From assembly GCA_003165115.1 (NCBI GenBank), contig PLSJ01000077.1, forward strand, positions 18,820 to 24,813: a DNA stretch of 5,994 bases. Reading direction: 5' to 3'. Positions within the stretch are counted from its first letter, which is position 1. Each line of letters begins with the position of its first letter. Under the pieces are notes generated by a model. The model was not told the DNA's origin. It did no database searches and saw only the letters and a list, made by a program, of their open reading frames with translations. This DNA comes from Syntrophaceae bacterium. GTDB taxonomy: Bacteria > Desulfobacterota > Syntrophorhabdia > Syntrophorhabdales > WCHB1-27. A program made the position numbers and the translations under genes. Positions 5,802-5,994 of this stretch are shown here, piece after piece.

Positions 5802-5994
5802 TCGCGGGCGAATAGGGAGGAAGAGAGAGGTTAAAAGAAATGCCGGTTCGGGCTATTCCGCGCCGGAAGAGGCGGTTCAGCGAAAACCGGTGATATTATC
5901 GCAAGGCGTGGCGAAATACGGCGGGCGCCGCTATCCCACGAAACCGGGAAGAGACATCTCCCCTTTCGCTCAACTTGTGGATTCCCTGCAGCTT

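Larger units (their letters stand above)
5601..5994. other. Leader/intergenic region with no recognisable gene
   Basis: About 390 bases upstream of the first gene. The part nearest the gene (5601-5700) is mixed in composition, 5700-5802 is AT-rich, and 5803-5994 is GC-rich again. The operon promoter should be here, but no clear sigma70 -35/-10 pair with 16-18 base spacing and no sigma54 site was found on the minus strand. On the plus strand a 17-codon frame (ATG 5840) and a frame open to the window edge (GTG 5890) exist, but neither shows a convincing start or a recognisable product. On the minus strand the right end can be read as open frames of 32-53 codons that stop near 5900 or 5830; these could be the tail of another gene but match nothing I know. 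No tRNA, rRNA or rho-independent terminator was seen. Confidence 0.6.

Noticed and set aside
5840..5893. A 17-codon plus-strand frame that could be a leader peptide
   Set aside because: It has only a weak AGAGAGG upstream, encodes no run of a single amino acid as attenuators do, and no plus-strand gene with a supported start follows it.
5942..5962. GC-rich hairpin (GGGA-A-GA / TCTCCC) as a terminator
   Set aside because: The stem is only six base pairs with a bulge and is not followed by a convincing T run, so a rho-independent terminator is not supported.
5890..5994. A plus-strand frame from GTG 5890, open to the window edge, as a divergent gene
   Set aside because: There is no ribosome binding site before the GTG, the frame is open well upstream of it without a start codon, and 35 residues show no known motif. 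It cannot be excluded without the sequence to the right.

Overview
The window carries a single block of five complete genes, all read from the minus strand. A possible start of a sixth gene lies at the left edge, and about 390 bases of apparently non-coding DNA lie at the right. It looks bacterial: every complete gene has a strong Shine-Dalgarno sequence, GC is roughly in the high fifties, gaps are 25-36 bases, and one gene starts with GTG. The long frames that lie antisense and in register with three of the genes show that those genes use almost no TTA, CTA or TCA codons. No gene identifies the organism. An anaerobic Desulfobacterota-like host is only a guess from the style of the genes.

In transcription order (right to left): (1) a 543-residue FAD-dependent oxidoreductase of the phytoene desaturase/PYROXD2-like group with canonical N- and C-terminal FAD motifs; (2) a 143-residue protein I do not recognise, made of a cysteine-free N-terminal two-thirds and a basic Ala/Pro/Gly-rich tail; (3) a second, divergent FAD oxidoreductase of the same superfamily, 560 residues, with altered motifs; (4) a DUF89/ARMT1-like protein, a family of metal-dependent phosphatases linked to metabolite damage control; (5) a classical short-chain dehydrogenase/reductase with a complete Asn-Ser-Tyr-Lys active site. 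The gaps contain ribosome binding sites and no visible terminators, so the five genes are most simply read as one operon. It may continue into a sixth gene beyond the left edge.

No carotenoid or other isoprenoid synthesis gene is visible, so the two desaturase-like enzymes should not be called phytoene desaturases. The reading I favour is a small redox pathway: two flavoproteins insert, remove or isomerise C=C bonds, an SDR interconverts an alcohol and a ketone, and a DUF89 enzyme removes phosphate from a product or by-product. The small tailed protein between the two flavoproteins may be an accessory or scaffold. The substrate is unknown and the pathway is inference.

The region to the right of the first gene (5601-5994) should hold the promoter. 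I see no convincing -35/-10 pair, but there is a perfect 7+7 inverted repeat nested in a second one (5724-5761) and an identical 9-mer repeated 21 bases apart (5772-5801), both in the AT-rich part. They are candidate control elements.
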